Assembly: GCA_902798615.1 (NCBI GenBank)
Contig: CADBXL010000009.1
Location: 1-64,000 of the forward strand
Source of the DNA: an uncultured Bacteroidales bacterium
GTDB lineage: Bacteria; Bacteroidota; Bacteroidia; Bacteroidales; Bacteroidaceae
DNA: 64,000 bases
Reading direction: 5' to 3'
Positions 6,632-16,481 of the stretch are shown here, in pieces. The translations under genes and the position numbers were made by a program. Each line of letters starts with the position of its first letter. Position 1 is the stretch's first letter. The notes below the pieces were generated by a model, which saw nothing but the letters and a program-made list of their open reading frames with translations, made no database searches and was not told the origin of the DNA.

Positions 6632-9598
6632 TTATTCCATTTTCTTCATATATTCATCCAGTTTCTCGGCTGGAATGTAATTCTTTAATGCCTCAAAGAA
6701 ATTAAAGAGATTAAGGCACTTCTTTTCCATCTTGCCATCTGGATTTATGATGATAAAGGTAGGAACACCTACAACATGGTACTTTTTCATTATCTCCTCG
6801 GCCAAGGCATGGTCGTTCCACTCATGCCAACTTACCTCGCCCAATGGCTTTTTCTTCCACGCTTTCTCCCTGTCGGCTGAAATTGTTATCATCTCAAACT
6901 TATCCTTGTTCTCTTTGTAGAACTCTTCAAGGGCTGGTTTTGCCATTTGGCATGGTCCGCAACCAAGGGAACTAAACTCAAGGATGGTGTATTTGCCTTT
7001 ACCAACAAACTCATTAAGGTGATGAGGCTTATCGTCATAGTCGTAAAGCTCGAAATCAGCCATCATATCACCTTCTTCTACAACACCTTTGATCTTTTTC
7101 GGAGTCTCGATAATTATTCCCTTAGTGGACAGGGGTACAGAGGCTGTAAATTCTTTCGAATCATCAACAACAGGCAGAGCGTCAAGGTTGCTGATATCAT
7201 AGCTCCATATTTTAGGATCAAGATCATCCCAGTAGTCATCATTTGACAAATATAGAGTGTTGCCGTCATCTGAAAGCATAAGAGAATGACCGAAGTTGTC
7301 CAGTTTTAACTTCCTAAGCAGATTTCCATTCCAGTCATACATCTCAACTGTATTTCCGTTAAGTGTTTGGCCAGTGCGATAATATTCTTCAGAACTTAAT
7401 TTCTTTCCTTCTTTGTCTGAATCAATAGGCAATATAAACACGTATTTATCGTTAACGGCACTTGTTACCCTCTCTGGAAATTTTACCCATATAGGATCCA
7501 TGTGATTCTTGGTTGAATATTCTGGATATTTAGTGTATAGTTCTTTCACTACATTCACTTTGTTTCCGTCAATTGTGAATATAAAGGAATATCTCCATTC
7601 ATAAAGATGAAACAGATAACGGCCTTTGCCATTTCCGCGTACCACACTATTACCAGTATAAACCCTGCATTTGACCAAACTGTCAATTTCCATACCATCA
7701 TCCGGCCAGAAATCTAATGGGATACATTTGTGGTTCTTATAGTCAATAATTGATAGAATATGCCCAAAATATTCTTTTGTAGTACCACTTACCAATATTG
7801 TTGAATCTGACAAGGAACAATACTGGGAGCCTTGAATGAAAAGTTCCTTCATGTCTTTAAGATCATATTTTTTCCATCTTGACGTGTCTTTAAGATCTTC
7901 TATGCTTTTAACGTCAGGGATTACAGTCATAGAGAAGGGGGGGAAGAAGCTTCCATCTAAAGCAAGTAATGAATTGTTATTTCCCTTGGCAAATTTCAAA
8001 CGTCTATAGTCGTTTGGGCCATCTCCGACAGTAAATAAAAGTTCAGTCTTTTCTAATCTGTTGTTTTTCCATAAACCTACATGATAATTCCGTCGCCCGT
8101 AAGCATTCGCTACTATGAGTTTGTCTCCCATTAAAAATTCAGGAAACCTTTCTATATCCGTAGAATCTATTTCAACGGTAGTTCCACGCAATGCATAAGT
8201 CTTGATTGCATTGTTACTGAAATCAGCATTAATGCAATAGGAAATTTCTCCTTTGGATGTCAAAGGCTTTTGTTGCAGGTTTCGAGAGTACCTTTGCGTA
8301 CCTCCAATTCTTTTCTTATTATCAACATCCCATTTGCTGAGTGTATTTGTGACGGAAAATCCTGGAATATAGCTATTAAGCTTCCTGAAATATATAACAC
8401 CAGCCTCTGCATCGTCAGTTTCCCAAGGATATAATGCCACCTTGTTCTCGTCAGAAGAGAAGCCAATACGCCATCCCATGACTTTCTCACCAGCTGATGT
8501 CATATCAAGAAAATTCCCTTCTCTGAAATCATCAGGTGTGTTGTTGCTGTTCACCTCTTTCAGAAAAGAATAGTTTGTCCCATCTTCCATTGATCTGCCA
8601 AGATGCAATATCACAGGTACGCCGGCAGGTATTATATTTTCTGTCTTGTTTGTGAGTTCATAAGTCCCATCTGTTTCCTTTCTCTTGATGACATATATTT
8701 CAGCAAGGTCATCCGTTTCATAGCTCTTTTCCGCATCATAGAAAGTACACCAGCCATTTCCATTTGCAGGGGCAACAAGGGTTTTAACCGACTGAGATCC
8801 AGGCTTCGTAGGAAAATGATCCTTTGGCATACCAATAAGTTTCTTGGCATAAACGATATTCGGGCTTTGCAAGCACTCTTGTGGCGCTTTTTCCAGAAAT
8901 TCGCGTAGGATATTAGAGAAAGGCTCTTCCCATAGCTTTTCCTTTTTCTCTACAAAACTAGTTCTCTCGGCTATGTTTCTTAGCTTACTTTCTAATACGT
9001 CGCTGTATGTGCTTCCCTTAATGAAGTTGCACATCACCTCCACATATCTTGCTGACAATTCATCCTTCTTCTTTATGAGTTCGTCCTTTTCCTTCAGGAG
9101 ATTTTCCTTCTTACTCTCTTTTGGATTTCCATATAGTTCAGCCTCAATATCGTTAAGCCTAAGCTGTGTGGAAAGGTATTCGGGAATACTATCCCTTTCA
9201 AGTTTCTGAAGGGCATTCCATTCCTTTTGCAAAGGATTATCGTTCTTTGCATTCCAAGTGGACGGATGTGTACCATTACCTGTGATTATAGTCTTTGTTC
9301 CTGGAGATACAAACAAAGTGAGAGATTCTATGCAAGGAAAGAGAAACACCTCGTATTTTTCATCACCTTTCACTTTTTTCTCAAAGTGGAATTTACCCTT
9401 CTTTATCTGTGTGATTGTCTTCTGATTGCCACTATACTTGCCGGCAGAGCCATAGAGGATAACGTCACAGCCATCAGGAATGTTCTTGATTGTTCCCTCA
9501 ATAATGCAGGCAGAATCATTGGCAGAGAAGTTATTCGCATTTGCCAAGACATCCAGTACTACGAATGCAAGGAGTAAAAGGATAATGTTTCGTTTCAT
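6632..9598 (-). CDS. Large secreted DUF4369 / six-bladed propeller / thioredoxin-fold protein (copy 1)
   Basis: 988 residues from the ATG at 9598. That start is chosen because it opens a signal peptide (MKRNIILLLLAFVVLDVLA); the frame stays open to 9703 but with no secretion signal there. An N-terminal DUF4369 domain (about 20-110, IIEGTIKNIPDGCDVILYG) is followed by a helical region, a Bacteroidales 'WCTFYDAEKSY ... IPAGVPVILHL' module, a region resembling TolB-like/BF3164 six-bladed propellers (about 480-830), and a C-terminal TlpA/AhpC-like thioredoxin domain with the redox motif CGPC near residue 880 and the cis-Pro VGVPTFIII. The protein is probably periplasmic, with thiol-disulfide activity and an unknown partner. 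Its closest relative is the adjacent downstream-numbered gene, so this is a tandem duplication. A -7 box (TAATTTTG) at 9746-9753 implies a leader of about 140 bases. Confidence 0.75.
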   Translation of the reverse strand: MKRNIILLLLAFVVLDVLANANNFSANDSACIIEGTIKNIPDGCDVILYGSAGKYSGNQKTITQIKKGKFHFEKKVKGDEKYEVFLFPCIESLTLFVSPGTKTIITGNGTHPSTWNAKNDNPLQKEWNALQKLERDSIPEYLSTQLRLNDIEAELYGNPKESKKENLLKEKDELIKKKDELSARYVEVMCNFIKGSTYSDVLESKLRNIAERTSFVEKKEKLWEEPFSNILREFLEKAPQECLQSPNIVYAKKLIGMPKDHFPTKPGSQSVKTLVAPANGNGWCTFYDAEKSYETDDLAEIYVIKRKETDGTYELTNKTENIIPAGVPVILHLGRSMEDGTNYSFLKEVNSNNTPDDFREGNFLDMTSAGEKVMGWRIGFSSDENKVALYPWETDDAEAGVIYFRKLNSYIPGFSVTNTLSKWDVDNKKRIGGTQRYSRNLQQKPLTSKGEISYCINADFSNNAIKTYALRGTTVEIDSTDIERFPEFLMGDKLIVANAYGRRNYHVGLWKNNRLEKTELLFTVGDGPNDYRRLKFAKGNNNSLLALDGSFFPPFSMTVIPDVKSIEDLKDTSRWKKYDLKDMKELFIQGSQYCSLSDSTILVSGTTKEYFGHILSIIDYKNHKCIPLDFWPDDGMEIDSLVKCRVYTGNSVVRGNGKGRYLFHLYEWRYSFIFTIDGNKVNVVKELYTKYPEYSTKNHMDPIWVKFPERVTSAVNDKYVFILPIDSDKEGKKLSSEEYYRTGQTLNGNTVEMYDWNGNLLRKLKLDNFGHSLMLSDDGNTLYLSNDDYWDDLDPKIWSYDISNLDALPVVDDSKEFTASVPLSTKGIIIETPKKIKGVVEEGDMMADFELYDYDDKPHHLNEFVGKGKYTILEFSSLGCGPCQMAKPALEEFYKENKDKFEMITISADREKAWKKKPLGEVSWHEWNDHALAEEIMKKYHVVGVPTFIIINPDGKMEKKCLNLFNFFEALKNYIPAEKLDEYMKKME

Positions 9599-9843
9599 AA
9601 TAAATCCATTTATAGATGGGAATAAAGTTAATTTTACACGCCTACTCTTAGTTACGGATTTTCGGCATTCCTCCGTTTGCTCGTCATTGTTGTTGGAGTT
9701 CACAAATATTGTAATCCAAACTTCAGTGACTTAGATTAATCTTTGCAAAATTATTATAGACAGTCTATATACCATTATGAATCTCTATAAAACACTTTAT
9801 GTTTATTGGCCTTGTGTATCATTTCTGATATTTCTCGAATTTA

Positions 9844-12753
9844 TCATGGGATATATATCTTCATAGATTCTATGAAATCTGCAATACCGAGGCATTTCTT
9901 TTCAATCTTGCCCTCTGGCGAAATGATGACAAATGTAGGTATTGCTTGTACACCATACTTGAGCGAAATCTCACGAGCCATTTTGTGGTCGTTCCATTCA
10001 TGCCAGCTCACTTCGCCTAATGGTATCTTCTTCCATACCTTCTCGTTGTCTGTAGAAATAGTTATCATCTCAAACTTATCTTTATTGTCTTGATATAGTT
10101 TTTCAAGTAATGGTTTCGCCATTTGACAAGGACCGCAGTTGAGTCCGCTGAATTCAAGGATTGTGTATTTCCCCGAGCCAAGGAACTCGTTGAGATGATG
10201 AGGTTTGTCCTCATAGTCATACAGCTCAAAGTCAGCCATCATATCACCTTCTTCTACAACCTTTGTCGGGTTCTTTACTATATTCTGAGAAGAAAAGTCT
10301 GCAAATTCGTATGTCTCAGTCGAAAGGTCTGTGCCTGTTAGTGAGTCGAGGTTGCTGATGTCATAAGCCCAGATTTGAGGATTGGGGTCACCTTCCCAAT
10401 AGTCGTCAGTTAAGAGATACAATGTCTTGTTATCATCAGAAATGAATATACGCTGTCCGATGTGGTCGAGCTTTATCACCTTCTTCTGCTGTTTTCCATC
10501 CCAATCGTATATCTCTATGGTATTTCCATAAAGATATTGTCTGCTATAGTCTTCTATTTTAATTTTCTTACCGAATTTGTCTTTGTCCGTCAGAAGGAAA
10601 CAGATGTTATCATTTGTCGTTTCGCAATATAATCCCTCTGTACGAACTATGTGCTTTATTGGATTATATCCATCGCCAGTTTCGTAATTTGAATATGTAG
10701 AGTATAAATCCTTGATTACATTTACGCTATCTCCTTCTATGGAAAAGATGAAGGCATATCTTTCTCTATCACAAACAAAGAGGTAATGCCCTTTGCCATT
10801 ACCGAATATATCGGAACAATATCCATATACCGTTAGTTTTATCAAAGGTTTTTGTTCTAATCCATCATTAGGAAAATAATTCAATGGCTTAAAAGTCTGG
10901 TTCTTATAGTTAAGTATGGAAAATAGGTGTTCTGTATCTTCTTGTGAAGCACCTACTACCAATATAGTGGAGTCTGATAGCTGGTAAAAACGTTCACCCC
11001 ATAACATGAAATCTTCCATTTCGGATAAGTCGTACTCTTGGTAATTCGCAGAATTAGCAATATTATCAAAACTGCTTGCATCAGGAATCAGAGTAAGAGA
11101 ACGAAGTCCTATGGGACAGCCACCATCTGTATATAGCACGGAATTGTCTTTGCCTTTGACGAATCTTAGGTAAACGTATGAATTATTGTGCAAATCCGTT
11201 TTTGGCACTCCCCATCCATCCTTTCCAAAGTGACAAAGATGATAAGATTTTTTCCCGTTCCACAATTTATCTTCAATAAATGTATCCCCTTTAAAAAATC
11301 TTGGATATATCATTTCATTTCCCTCTGCTATTTTTATAGGTTGACCGATAAGACCAATGACTTTCACATCATCCGTTGCCATTGCAGCATTCTCAAAGTA
11401 GTGAATGTTTGTACCTTTTGTGAAAGGCATCTTCTTCAAGTCACGAGTATGCCATTGCGTATTTCCTATTGGCATTTTAATGTCAATATCCCATTTTGTA
11501 TCAGCCTTTACCATATCGAGTCTTGAATCCTTGATATAGCCATTGGACTTTCTGAAATATACGATACCACCTTCTGCCTTGTCGGTTTCCCAAGGGTACA
11601 ATGCCACCTTGTTATCTTCTGCCGAGAAACCTATGCGCCATGCATTTATAATAGTTTCTCCTGTAGAAGTTAAATCAAGTAGGTTTGATTTCGTAGATTT
11701 TGTATAATCGTCGGTTTCTCTTGCCTCTGTCAGTATTGCACGATGTGTTCCGTCCTCCATCACGTTGTTAAGATGCAGAATCACAGGACATCCGGCAGGG
11801 ATAATTCTCTCTGTCTTGTCAGAAAGTTCAATGATACCGTCCTTATCCGTTGTACGAATGATATAAATATCTGTGTGTCCGTCAGTCTCATAGCTTTTCT
11901 CCGCATCATAGAAAGTACACCATCCAGCATCTTTTGCGGAGGTGCTGATAGCCCTTGATGTGGATTTGTGAATCTCTGTAGGATAAGGATCTTTTTTCAT
12001 TCCCATTATTCTCTTTATATGAACAATGTTGTAGTCCTGCAAATCTTCCTTGGGAATCTTTTGTAGAAGTTCTACGATAATATCAGAATAAGTATCATCC
12101 AACGTGTTTTCTATAACCTTGTCTGCCATATATCTGAGCTTGTCAGAAAATATGTCACTATATGCCCTGTCTTTCATGAAGTTATACATAGACTTCACGT
12201 ATTCAGAACACAAGCCCGAGAATTTCTCCGCGAGTTTATTCTTTTCTTTCAGTAGTTTTTCCTTCTCGTTATCGGTATTAATCACCGATAGTCTTGCGTC
12301 AATCTCGTTGATCCTAAGCCTTATGGCTGTATATTCTGCAAGACTATCCATCTCTGTTTTCTGATAGGCGTTCCATTCCTGTTGCATAGGATTGTCGCTC
12401 TTTACATTCCAAGTGGACGGATGTGTGCCATTACCTGTGATTATAACCTTTTTTCCTGGAGAAACGTATAAGTCGAGATATTCAACACAAGGGTATAGGA
12501 AAAGACTGTACCTTTCATCGCCTTTCACTTCCTTCTCAAAGCGGAACTTCCCCTTTCTTATTTGCGTTACGGTCTTTTGCTTTCCGCTATACTTCCCTGC
12601 CGTGCCATAAAGAATGATGTCACAGCCATCGGGAAGGTTCTTTATAGTTCCCTCAATAATGCAGATAGAATCTTTAAAAGAAACATTGTCAGTTTTTGCC
12701 CATCCGCATAGCGCAATGAACACGAGAAATGATATTGTTATGAGTCGTCTCAT
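9844..12753 (-). CDS. Large secreted DUF4369 / six-bladed propeller / thioredoxin-fold protein (copy 2)
   Basis: 969 residues with the same domain order as its neighbour: signal peptide (ends LCGWA), DUF4369 (IIEGTIKNLPDGCDIILYG), helical spacer, the 'GWCTFYDAEKSYETD' module, a propeller-like region, then a C-terminal thioredoxin fold with CGPC near residue 872 and AIPTFVII. It ends about 17 residues earlier than copy 1. Some DNA segments are nearly identical between copies (for example around 9253-9296 and 12407-12450) while the propeller regions have diverged, suggesting duplication with partial conversion. The 245-bp gap between the copies contains the copy-1 -7 box, so each may be transcribed separately. 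Export to the periplasm is inferred. No catalytic role beyond thiol redox can be assigned. Confidence 0.75.
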   Translation of the reverse strand: MRRLITISFLVFIALCGWAKTDNVSFKDSICIIEGTIKNLPDGCDIILYGTAGKYSGKQKTVTQIRKGKFRFEKEVKGDERYSLFLYPCVEYLDLYVSPGKKVIITGNGTHPSTWNVKSDNPMQQEWNAYQKTEMDSLAEYTAIRLRINEIDARLSVINTDNEKEKLLKEKNKLAEKFSGLCSEYVKSMYNFMKDRAYSDIFSDKLRYMADKVIENTLDDTYSDIIVELLQKIPKEDLQDYNIVHIKRIMGMKKDPYPTEIHKSTSRAISTSAKDAGWCTFYDAEKSYETDGHTDIYIIRTTDKDGIIELSDKTERIIPAGCPVILHLNNVMEDGTHRAILTEARETDDYTKSTKSNLLDLTSTGETIINAWRIGFSAEDNKVALYPWETDKAEGGIVYFRKSNGYIKDSRLDMVKADTKWDIDIKMPIGNTQWHTRDLKKMPFTKGTNIHYFENAAMATDDVKVIGLIGQPIKIAEGNEMIYPRFFKGDTFIEDKLWNGKKSYHLCHFGKDGWGVPKTDLHNNSYVYLRFVKGKDNSVLYTDGGCPIGLRSLTLIPDASSFDNIANSANYQEYDLSEMEDFMLWGERFYQLSDSTILVVGASQEDTEHLFSILNYKNQTFKPLNYFPNDGLEQKPLIKLTVYGYCSDIFGNGKGHYLFVCDRERYAFIFSIEGDSVNVIKDLYSTYSNYETGDGYNPIKHIVRTEGLYCETTNDNICFLLTDKDKFGKKIKIEDYSRQYLYGNTIEIYDWDGKQQKKVIKLDHIGQRIFISDDNKTLYLLTDDYWEGDPNPQIWAYDISNLDSLTGTDLSTETYEFADFSSQNIVKNPTKVVEEGDMMADFELYDYEDKPHHLNEFLGSGKYTILEFSGLNCGPCQMAKPLLEKLYQDNKDKFEMITISTDNEKVWKKIPLGEVSWHEWNDHKMAREISLKYGVQAIPTFVIISPEGKIEKKCLGIADFIESMKIYIP

Positions 12754-12998
12754 AGATCTGAGAGTTTTATGTTGTTAGTTTGACTTTATTTATGTCTCTA
12801 TAAGTATAGACGCATAATCATGGTAAAAAGATTTAAAAGTATTAACTTTTTTTCGTTGTCGATACTTAATTCTTGCGTGAGTACGTCGGTATGCTAAGTT
12901 TGATGTGCTAAAGCAAGTATTGGCATGATGCTTTTTTTTTTCGTGGCTGCGGCTCTAAGACAAAGCCGTTTATGATACCCGTTTCCCTCTCTTCTGGA

Positions 12999-13042
12999 AT
13001 AAGAGCTACATAAGAGCAGCATAAGAGCTACATAAGAGGAAC
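12999..13042. repeat. 11-bp tandem array (four units, ATAAGAGCTAC type)
   Basis: Four contiguous 11-bp units (ATAAGAGCTAC, ATAAGAGCAGC, ATAAGAGCTAC, ATAAGAGGAAC) lie in the 425-bp gap 12754-13178. The gap otherwise holds an A/T-rich stretch, a G/C-rich patch near 12940-12990 and the inverted repeat at 13073. The same unit recurs at 25445 (opposite orientation) and 37305. Confidence 0.85.
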
Positions 13043-13072
13043 TATTGAGGTAGTTTTATGGTGATTTTTATT

Positions 13073-13175
13073 AACCAAGCCTTCCTGAAAGAGGATTATT
13101 TTTGATAATAATGGACGCTCGTCTTTTTGGCGATTAACTGTAAAAAAACATCTTTTCTTTTAGGAAGGCTTGGTT
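13073..13175. terminator. Inverted repeat with 14-bp perfect arms
   Basis: AACCAAGCCTTCCT at 13073-13086 and its exact complement at 13162-13175 enclose 75 bases. It lies just past the stop of the minus-strand beta-barrel gene and next to an 11-bp array, so it may act as a large-loop terminator. A repeat-element origin is equally possible. Confidence 0.45.
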
Positions 13176-13178
13176 ATG

Positions 13179-13778
13179 CTAGAATTTATATCTGAGACCG
13201 CCCAGAAGTACACCCTGTTCACCAAGGCCTATTTCGGCAAACCCACGGAATTTCTTGCCAAACTCAATACCTATAGGTGAGAATTGGAATAGGATGTAGG
13301 TTCCGTTAGCGGTATGTGATTTGTTCAACTCGTAATCTTCCGACTTGCAAATCAGAAATACCGGACCTACTGCTGCTTTTAAGTATATACCAAATGAGTT
13401 CTTGTTTACGCAGTACCATTTGATTCCTGGCATTACAGACAGGTAGTTTCGATTGCGTTCGCCCAGTTTGTCGTTATGATTGCTTCTTCTCAAAACATCA
13501 CTATCCCATTTCGAATATGATATAAAGCCGCCAATGGCAAGTCTTGGATTGTTGAGATGATAGAAATATTCTGCGGAAATCGGGCCAAAGATATTACCAT
13601 CGTCATATTCTGAATTAGTGAAAGCCAAGCCGATACCTTCACCTAATCCGCTTCCGAATTGTGAAAGACTGGGACCTCCATAAGCCACGCTTACTTCATG
13701 ACGGAGTTCTTCATTCTGTGCGTTTACACTCATTGTAGCCATCAGGGCAACAGCTACCATTACTAAGATTCGTTTCAT
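13179..13778 (-). CDS. Outer-membrane beta-barrel family protein
   Basis: 199 residues. A signal peptide (MKRILVMVAVALMATMSVNA, then Q) is followed by alternating hydrophobic/polar strands with Gly and aromatic residues and a C-terminal Phe (LLGGLRYKF), features of small OmpA/OmpX-like barrels. The specific function is unknown; such proteins are structural or porin-like. It lies 41 bases from the C70-type peptidase gene on the same strand, upstream of which recA lies, so weak co-transcription with the peptidase is possible. No lipobox or enzyme motif is seen. Confidence 0.7.
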   Translation of the reverse strand: MKRILVMVAVALMATMSVNAQNEELRHEVSVAYGGPSLSQFGSGLGEGIGLAFTNSEYDDGNIFGPISAEYFYHLNNPRLAIGGFISYSKWDSDVLRRSNHNDKLGERNRNYLSVMPGIKWYCVNKNSFGIYLKAAVGPVFLICKSEDYELNKSHTANGTYILFQFSPIGIEFGKKFRGFAEIGLGEQGVLLGGLRYKF

Positions 13779-13819
13779 TGTTTTATTATTAAGTTAAAGA
13801 TTTATGCTTCTTCACTTTT

Positions 13820-15247
13820 TTATTCCTCTGCCTTGAACAATGGATCATCGTAAGGTATCATTGTCGGCTTTTCGTCCTTCAGCTTGAGGATGTTCTCAGG
13901 AACGTATTTCTTGTCAACGACAAGGCGGAACATATACTCTCTGAACCAATCCTCTGTCATTATTGCGTAGCCTTGCTGTCCGTTGCCTGCTCCCCAGCTA
14001 TTCTCAACCTTCCATTTCTTAGGCTTGCCGTTCTTGTCAAGGTCAACAGCGGTAAGTGTCATGGCATGGGCAGACATACTCTCAAAGGTGGAGATACGCT
14101 CTGCTTTATTCATTGGGAACTGAGTGTCGAATAGGGTGGAGTAGTCCCAGAGGTTGAGATCCATATATCCACGGTTTCTATCCATCTGTGGGAGGTCGTA
14201 TGAGCTGTACATCTTACGGCCATCTTTAAGTGAGGCTATGGCAATAGACTCTATATCCTCGATCGGGAGGTTGATGTATCGCCAGTTGTGACCATCGTAT
14301 GTGTGGCGGTCGTATTCCACTTCATACACCTTGTAATAAGGGTGGCGTGGGTCGTTCATTAGCATAATGAAGGTGTCTTCGATCGGCTCTTTCACGGTCT
14401 CCTTATAGAACTCCAATGGTGTGTATGTCTTCTCCTCACCCTTTATTTTGCCGTTTTTGTCGCGATGTGCGTATGTAAACTCCTTTACGGGTTCACCAAG
14501 TGTCATGGAGAGAATGCGATATACCTCTGCGAGCATCTCTGTCTTGCGATCGTTTATGGCTGTAGTTTTTTTCTTGGCATTCACCATAGAGCGTAGCTCA
14601 AGACCGTATTCGCGTAGTTTTGTCTTGATGATATTCGACATCAGACGGGTGTTCTCTGCCTGATATGTCTCAGGGCGTACAGACTGAGGTACAAGACCGT
14701 ATTTCTTCGTCAGGTCAATTATTCCGCAGAACGTACCGCCGTCGTTGAGTGGAGAGCGGAAGAAGAACTTAACTTCCGGATCGTCCATAGACTTTGATGC
14801 TGTCTCGATAGTGCCTTGAAGGAAGAGGTTTGCCTTTTCCAGTTGGTCATAGAAGAAAAGGTAGTCCTGTGAATATTCCACGGCGAGAGTGTCCTTATGT
14901 TCAAGTGCGAAGCGTGAACGGAGCACGTTCATACTGGAGAACATCCAGCAGCGGCCTGACGATTTCTGGTTGTGTATGCTCTGCTTTGGGGTCTCGATAC
15001 TGAATTTTGTATCTATCTTTCCAAGTTTTGCAGCATTCTTTGCCAGGTCATTAATGCTCATTGTTGCCATCGCATTGACGAGAGCCTTCTCAGCATTGCC
15101 CTTTGGCTTGCTTTGCTGAATCTTTGCAAGCATTTCTGGGGAAATACCACCATCCTGAGCCATTGAAGGGAGGGCAAAAAGGAGGAAAAGAGCCCCCAAT
15201 CCTCTCAAGGGGGAGTGTTTTTTGATAGTATTTATTGTCATGGGCAT
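13820..15247 (-). CDS. C1/C70-type cysteine aminopeptidase (bleomycin hydrolase/PepC family), exported
   Basis: 475 residues. The papain-like bleomycin-hydrolase signature is complete: Cys in SGRCWMFSSMN, His in AHAMTLTAVD and Asn in VENSWGAGNG, each in the expected order. The family trims N-terminal residues from peptides and protects against homocysteine thiolactone or bleomycin. Unlike the cytosolic classical enzymes this copy has an N-terminal hydrophobic segment (LGALFLLFALPSMAQ), so periplasmic location is inferred. The start could be Met1 (15247) or Met3 (15241). The codons just before the hydrophobic segment are encoded by a CCCCC...GGGGG palindromic patch (15192-15212) like the GC-rich repeats elsewhere in the window. 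Confidence 0.88.
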   Translation of the reverse strand: MPMTINTIKKHSPLRGLGALFLLFALPSMAQDGGISPEMLAKIQQSKPKGNAEKALVNAMATMSINDLAKNAAKLGKIDTKFSIETPKQSIHNQKSSGRCWMFSSMNVLRSRFALEHKDTLAVEYSQDYLFFYDQLEKANLFLQGTIETASKSMDDPEVKFFFRSPLNDGGTFCGIIDLTKKYGLVPQSVRPETYQAENTRLMSNIIKTKLREYGLELRSMVNAKKKTTAINDRKTEMLAEVYRILSMTLGEPVKEFTYAHRDKNGKIKGEEKTYTPLEFYKETVKEPIEDTFIMLMNDPRHPYYKVYEVEYDRHTYDGHNWRYINLPIEDIESIAIASLKDGRKMYSSYDLPQMDRNRGYMDLNLWDYSTLFDTQFPMNKAERISTFESMSAHAMTLTAVDLDKNGKPKKWKVENSWGAGNGQQGYAIMTEDWFREYMFRLVVDKKYVPENILKLKDEKPTMIPYDDPLFKAEE

Positions 15248-15275
15248 ATCAGTTAATGTGTATTTTGATAAAAAA

Positions 15276-15362
15276 GGAAACGGATTTATCCTATTTATCT
15301 GATATGAATTACACAGAACATTACTGCGTCAACTATCAGAATAATCAGATATATCCGTTTCC
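15276..15362 (-). terminator. Inverted repeat downstream of recA
   Basis: GGAAACGGAT (15276-15285) and its complement (15353-15362) extend with partially matching ATCTGAT arms. It lies just after the recA stop, between recA and the peptidase gene, and probably ends the recA transcript, although the loop is long and no clear T run follows. Confidence 0.35.
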
Positions 15363-15373
15363 CTTATCCTTAT

Positions 15374-16462
15374 TTACTCTGCTGTATCAGCTTCTTCTGT
15401 CGTTTCTTTCATCGCTGCATTTGCAGGAGCATGACCATTGTTCTCTGCGAGAACCTGACGAACTTTAGCCTCGATTTCCTCGGCAAGCTCAGGGTTGTCC
15501 TTGAGCATGGCAATACCTTTGTCGCGTCCCTGTGCTATCTTTGCGCCTTCGTATGAAAGCCATGAACCGCTCTTCTGGATGATGTCAAACTCGATTGCGA
15601 AGTCGAGAATCTCACCGAACTTAGAGATGCCTTGTCCGTACATTATATCGAACTCGCACTTTCTGAATGGAGGAGCAACCTTGTTCTTCACAACCTTAAC
15701 TCTGGTAAGGTTACCAAGTTGTGTGTCACCATCCTTGATGGCTGCTGCCTTACGGATATCGATACGTACAGATGCGTAGAACTTCAGGGCATTACCGCCT
15801 GTTGTAGTCTCTGGATTACCGAATGACACACCGATTTTCTCGCGCAACTGGTTGATGAAGATACATGTTGTATTTGTCTTTGAAATCGTAGATGTGAGCT
15901 TACGCAAAGCCTGTGACATAAGACGTGCCTGTAGGCCTACCTTGTTGTCGCCCATTGTTCCCTCGATTTCTGCCTTTGGAGTAAGGGCTGCAACAGAGTC
16001 GATTACCACGAGGTCAACAGCTGCACTTGATATGAGCTGGTCGGCTATTTCAAGAGCCTGCTCACCGTTGTCTGGCTGTGAGATGAAAAGGTTGTTTACA
16101 TCCACACCGAGTGCCTCTGCATAGAAGCGGTCGAAAGCGTGCTCTGCATCAATGATTGCTGCGATACCTCCAGCCTTCTGAGCCTCTGCAATGGCATGGA
16201 TTGCGAGGGTTGTCTTACCTGATGACTCAGGACCGTATATCTCGATGATACGGCCTTTAGGATAGCCACCTACGCCAAGGGCGATGTCAAGACCGATAGA
16301 ACCAGTAGGAATGACTTCTACCTTTTCTACTTTGTCGTCACCAAGTTTCATAATACTTCCCTTACCGAAGTCTTTCTCTATCTTGCCGAGTGCTGCCTGT
16401 AATGCCTTCAGCTTTGCCTCTTTCGCGTCGAGAGGCTTCTCGTCTTTTTCTTTCTTTGCCAT
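15374..16462 (-). CDS. recA: Recombinase A
   Basis: 362 residues. RecA forms ATP-dependent filaments on single-stranded DNA, drives strand exchange and triggers LexA-type self-cleavage. Walker A is GPESSGKTT, Walker B includes [11 protein letters not shown], and the L2-region [11 protein letters not shown] with [14 protein letters not shown] is canonical. The N-terminus ([17 protein letters not shown]) and the acidic C-terminal tail are Bacteroidales-like. The start ATG is at 16462. It is separated from the upstream minus-strand dehydrogenase by a GC-rich palindromic element of 147 bases, so it is probably transcribed independently. No LexA-type operator was identified. Confidence 0.98.
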   Translation of the reverse strand: MAKKEKDEKPLDAKEAKLKALQAALGKIEKDFGKGSIMKLGDDKVEKVEVIPTGSIGLDIALGVGGYPKGRIIEIYGPESSGKTTLAIHAIAEAQKAGGIAAIIDAEHAFDRFYAEALGVDVNNLFISQPDNGEQALEIADQLISSAAVDLVVIDSVAALTPKAEIEGTMGDNKVGLQARLMSQALRKLTSTISKTNTTCIFINQLREKIGVSFGNPETTTGGNALKFYASVRIDIRKAAAIKDGDTQLGNLTRVKVVKNKVAPPFRKCEFDIMYGQGISKFGEILDFAIEFDIIQKSGSWLSYEGAKIAQGRDKGIAMLKDNPELAEEIEAKVRQVLAENNGHAPANAAMKETTEEADTAE

Positions 16463-16481
16463 GGGTATAATTACGAATTAT

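Noticed and set aside
15374-16480. LexA-type SOS operator near recA
   Set aside because: No convincing palindromic operator is visible upstream of the recA start; only the GC-rich repeat element is present.
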